Assembly: GCA_017860085.1 (NCBI GenBank) | Contig: JAFNAJ010000023.1 | Span: 1 to 13,288 of the forward strand | Direction: 5' to 3' | Source of the DNA: Acidobacteriota bacterium | GTDB lineage: Bacteria; Acidobacteriota; Vicinamibacteria; Vicinamibacterales; JAFNAJ01 | Length of the DNA: 13,288 nucleotides | In this document: positions 12,818 to 13,288 of the stretch, one piece after another | Position numbering within the stretch: position 1 is the stretch's first letter | Layout of the letters: the number at the start of each line of letters is the position of its first letter | Translations under genes and position numbers: made by a program | The notes under the pieces: generated by a model | Databases searched by the model: none | What the model saw: only the letters and a program-made list of their open reading frames with translations | What the model was told of the DNA's origin: nothing

Positions 12818-13288
12818 TCACTTCACCTCCCGAAGGTCCACGTGCGGCAAGACCGAGCCATCGGCCAGGCGGAAGCTCAGTCGGTAGCGCTCGAGGCCGG
12901 CCGGCTTGGGGATCGTCACTAGGAAGGGCGACTCCTCGCCGGGGCCGAGCTTCGTGAAGTCGACCGCCGCCTTTGCACTGGTGATGAAGCCGCCCTTGTC
13001 GTCGAAGAGGAACACGACGACGGCGATGCTGTCGCGTGCCTGTGCGCCTCCCGGATTGCGCACCAGCCCTCGGACGACGAAGTCGCCGCGCTCGATGGCG
13101 TGACGCATCGACAGCAGCTCGATCGGCGTGGGCTTCGGCGTCACCGTGGCCGACCCCCGGCTGCCGCCCACAAACAGCAAGGCCGTGACGACCGATGACA
13201 CCACGAGTGCGCCGACACCAACGGCCGGAACCAGGCGCCGCGCCGCCTGTCCGCCGGCATTCGCCGAGGCAAACAACGGCTGGCGCCC
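12818..13288 (-). CDS. Membrane-anchored FxLYD-like protein, 5'-truncated by the window edge
   Basis: The frame is open to the window edge, with GRQP codons before the TTG at 13276, so the start lies outside. About 156 residues are visible. A basic stretch (QAARR) leads into one transmembrane helix (VGVGALVVSSVVTALLFVGG). After a Thr/Pro linker comes a beta-sandwich-like domain: FVVRGLVRNPGGAQARDSIAV, VVFLFDDKGGFITSA, LGPGEESPFLVTIP, then LERYRLSFRL. This strand order (G-x-V-x-N, a hydrophobic strand ending in an FxxxD turn, L-x-P-G-E, F-x-V) resembles the FxLYD family of extracytoplasmic domains, of no known catalytic activity. The missing N-terminus could hold a zinc ribbon or other cytoplasmic part. 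It is immediately upstream of and probably coupled to the VWA gene, suggesting that the two act together at the cell envelope. Confidence 0.7.
   Translation of the reverse strand, partial: GRQPLFASANAGGQAARRLVPAVGVGALVVSSVVTALLFVGGSRGSATVTPKPTPIELLSMRHAIERGDFVVRGLVRNPGGAQARDSIAVVVFLFDDKGGFITSAKAAVDFTKLGPGEESPFLVTIPKPAGLERYRLSFRLADGSVLPHVDLREVK
12824..12831 (-). promoter_or_regulatory. Ribosome binding site of the VWA gene inside the upstream coding region
   Basis: On the minus strand GGGAGGTG lies within the last codons of the FxLYD-like gene. Its position favours the ATG at 12815 over the GTG at 12821, which would be only 2 bases after it. Confidence 0.55.

Noticed and set aside
12800..12821. 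GTG 12821 as the VWA start
   Set aside because: It leaves only 2 bases after the GGGAGGTG site; the ATG at 12815 has normal spacing and keeps the full signal peptide.
1..13288. CRISPR arrays, tRNA or rRNA genes, insertion sequences, phage or defence genes
   Set aside because: No direct repeat arrays, tRNA-like cloverleafs, transposase or integrase motifs were seen; almost all bases lie within recognisable protein genes.

Overview
The window is a stretch of GC-rich, gene-dense chromosome. The most likely source is an acidobacterium, probably Vicinamibacteria (subdivision 6), judged from the VWFA-related acidobacterial-type protein at the right end, the PcnB-type nucleotidyltransferase, the Pol I variant and the general gene style; no marker gene proves the taxonomy. 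There are eleven protein genes (two cut by the window edges). I saw no tRNA, rRNA, CRISPR array, insertion sequence or phage gene, and no gap between genes exceeds about 100 bases.

Layout. 1-791 (+) is the 3' part of a DUF3943-like membrane-associated protein. 841-4533 (+) is a serine-biosynthesis cluster: a DUF1015 protein, serA (phosphoglycerate dehydrogenase with ACT domain) and serC (phosphoserine aminotransferase). No phosphoserine phosphatase is present, which makes the DUF1015 neighbour interesting. 4539-5816 (-) is pcnB, convergent with serC. 5858-6685 (+) is a secreted TPR-like protein, divergent from pcnB and convergent with polA. 6695-9460 (-) is polA, full length, with a 3'-5' exonuclease domain that has lost its metal-binding acids and a tyrosine at the O-helix position that sets dideoxynucleotide discrimination. 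9509-10252 (+) is a lipoprotein-like protein with a C-terminal membrane helix, followed by a zinc-ribbon/GNAT acetyltransferase (10292-10894). 10936-11670 (-) is a ZIP-family metal transporter. 11772-12815 (-) is a VWA protein, preceded by and probably translationally coupled to a membrane-anchored FxLYD-like protein that runs off the right edge.

Expression signals. Genes inside putative operons (serA, serC, the GNAT gene, the VWA gene) have clear Shine-Dalgarno sequences. Several genes that begin transcription units (DUF1015, pcnB, the lipoprotein, ZIP) instead have a -10-like TANNNT box only 6-9 bases before the start codon, which would give leaderless or nearly leaderless mRNAs. Three minus-strand boxes (pcnB, polA, ZIP) also carry the TGn extension. 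Several intergenic palindromes sit between convergent or tandem genes and are candidate terminators.

I did not find an obvious new defence or biosynthetic system. Most of the content is housekeeping; the points worth following are the Pol I active-site changes, the DUF1015-serine link, the leaderless start pattern and the zinc-ribbon GNAT fusion.
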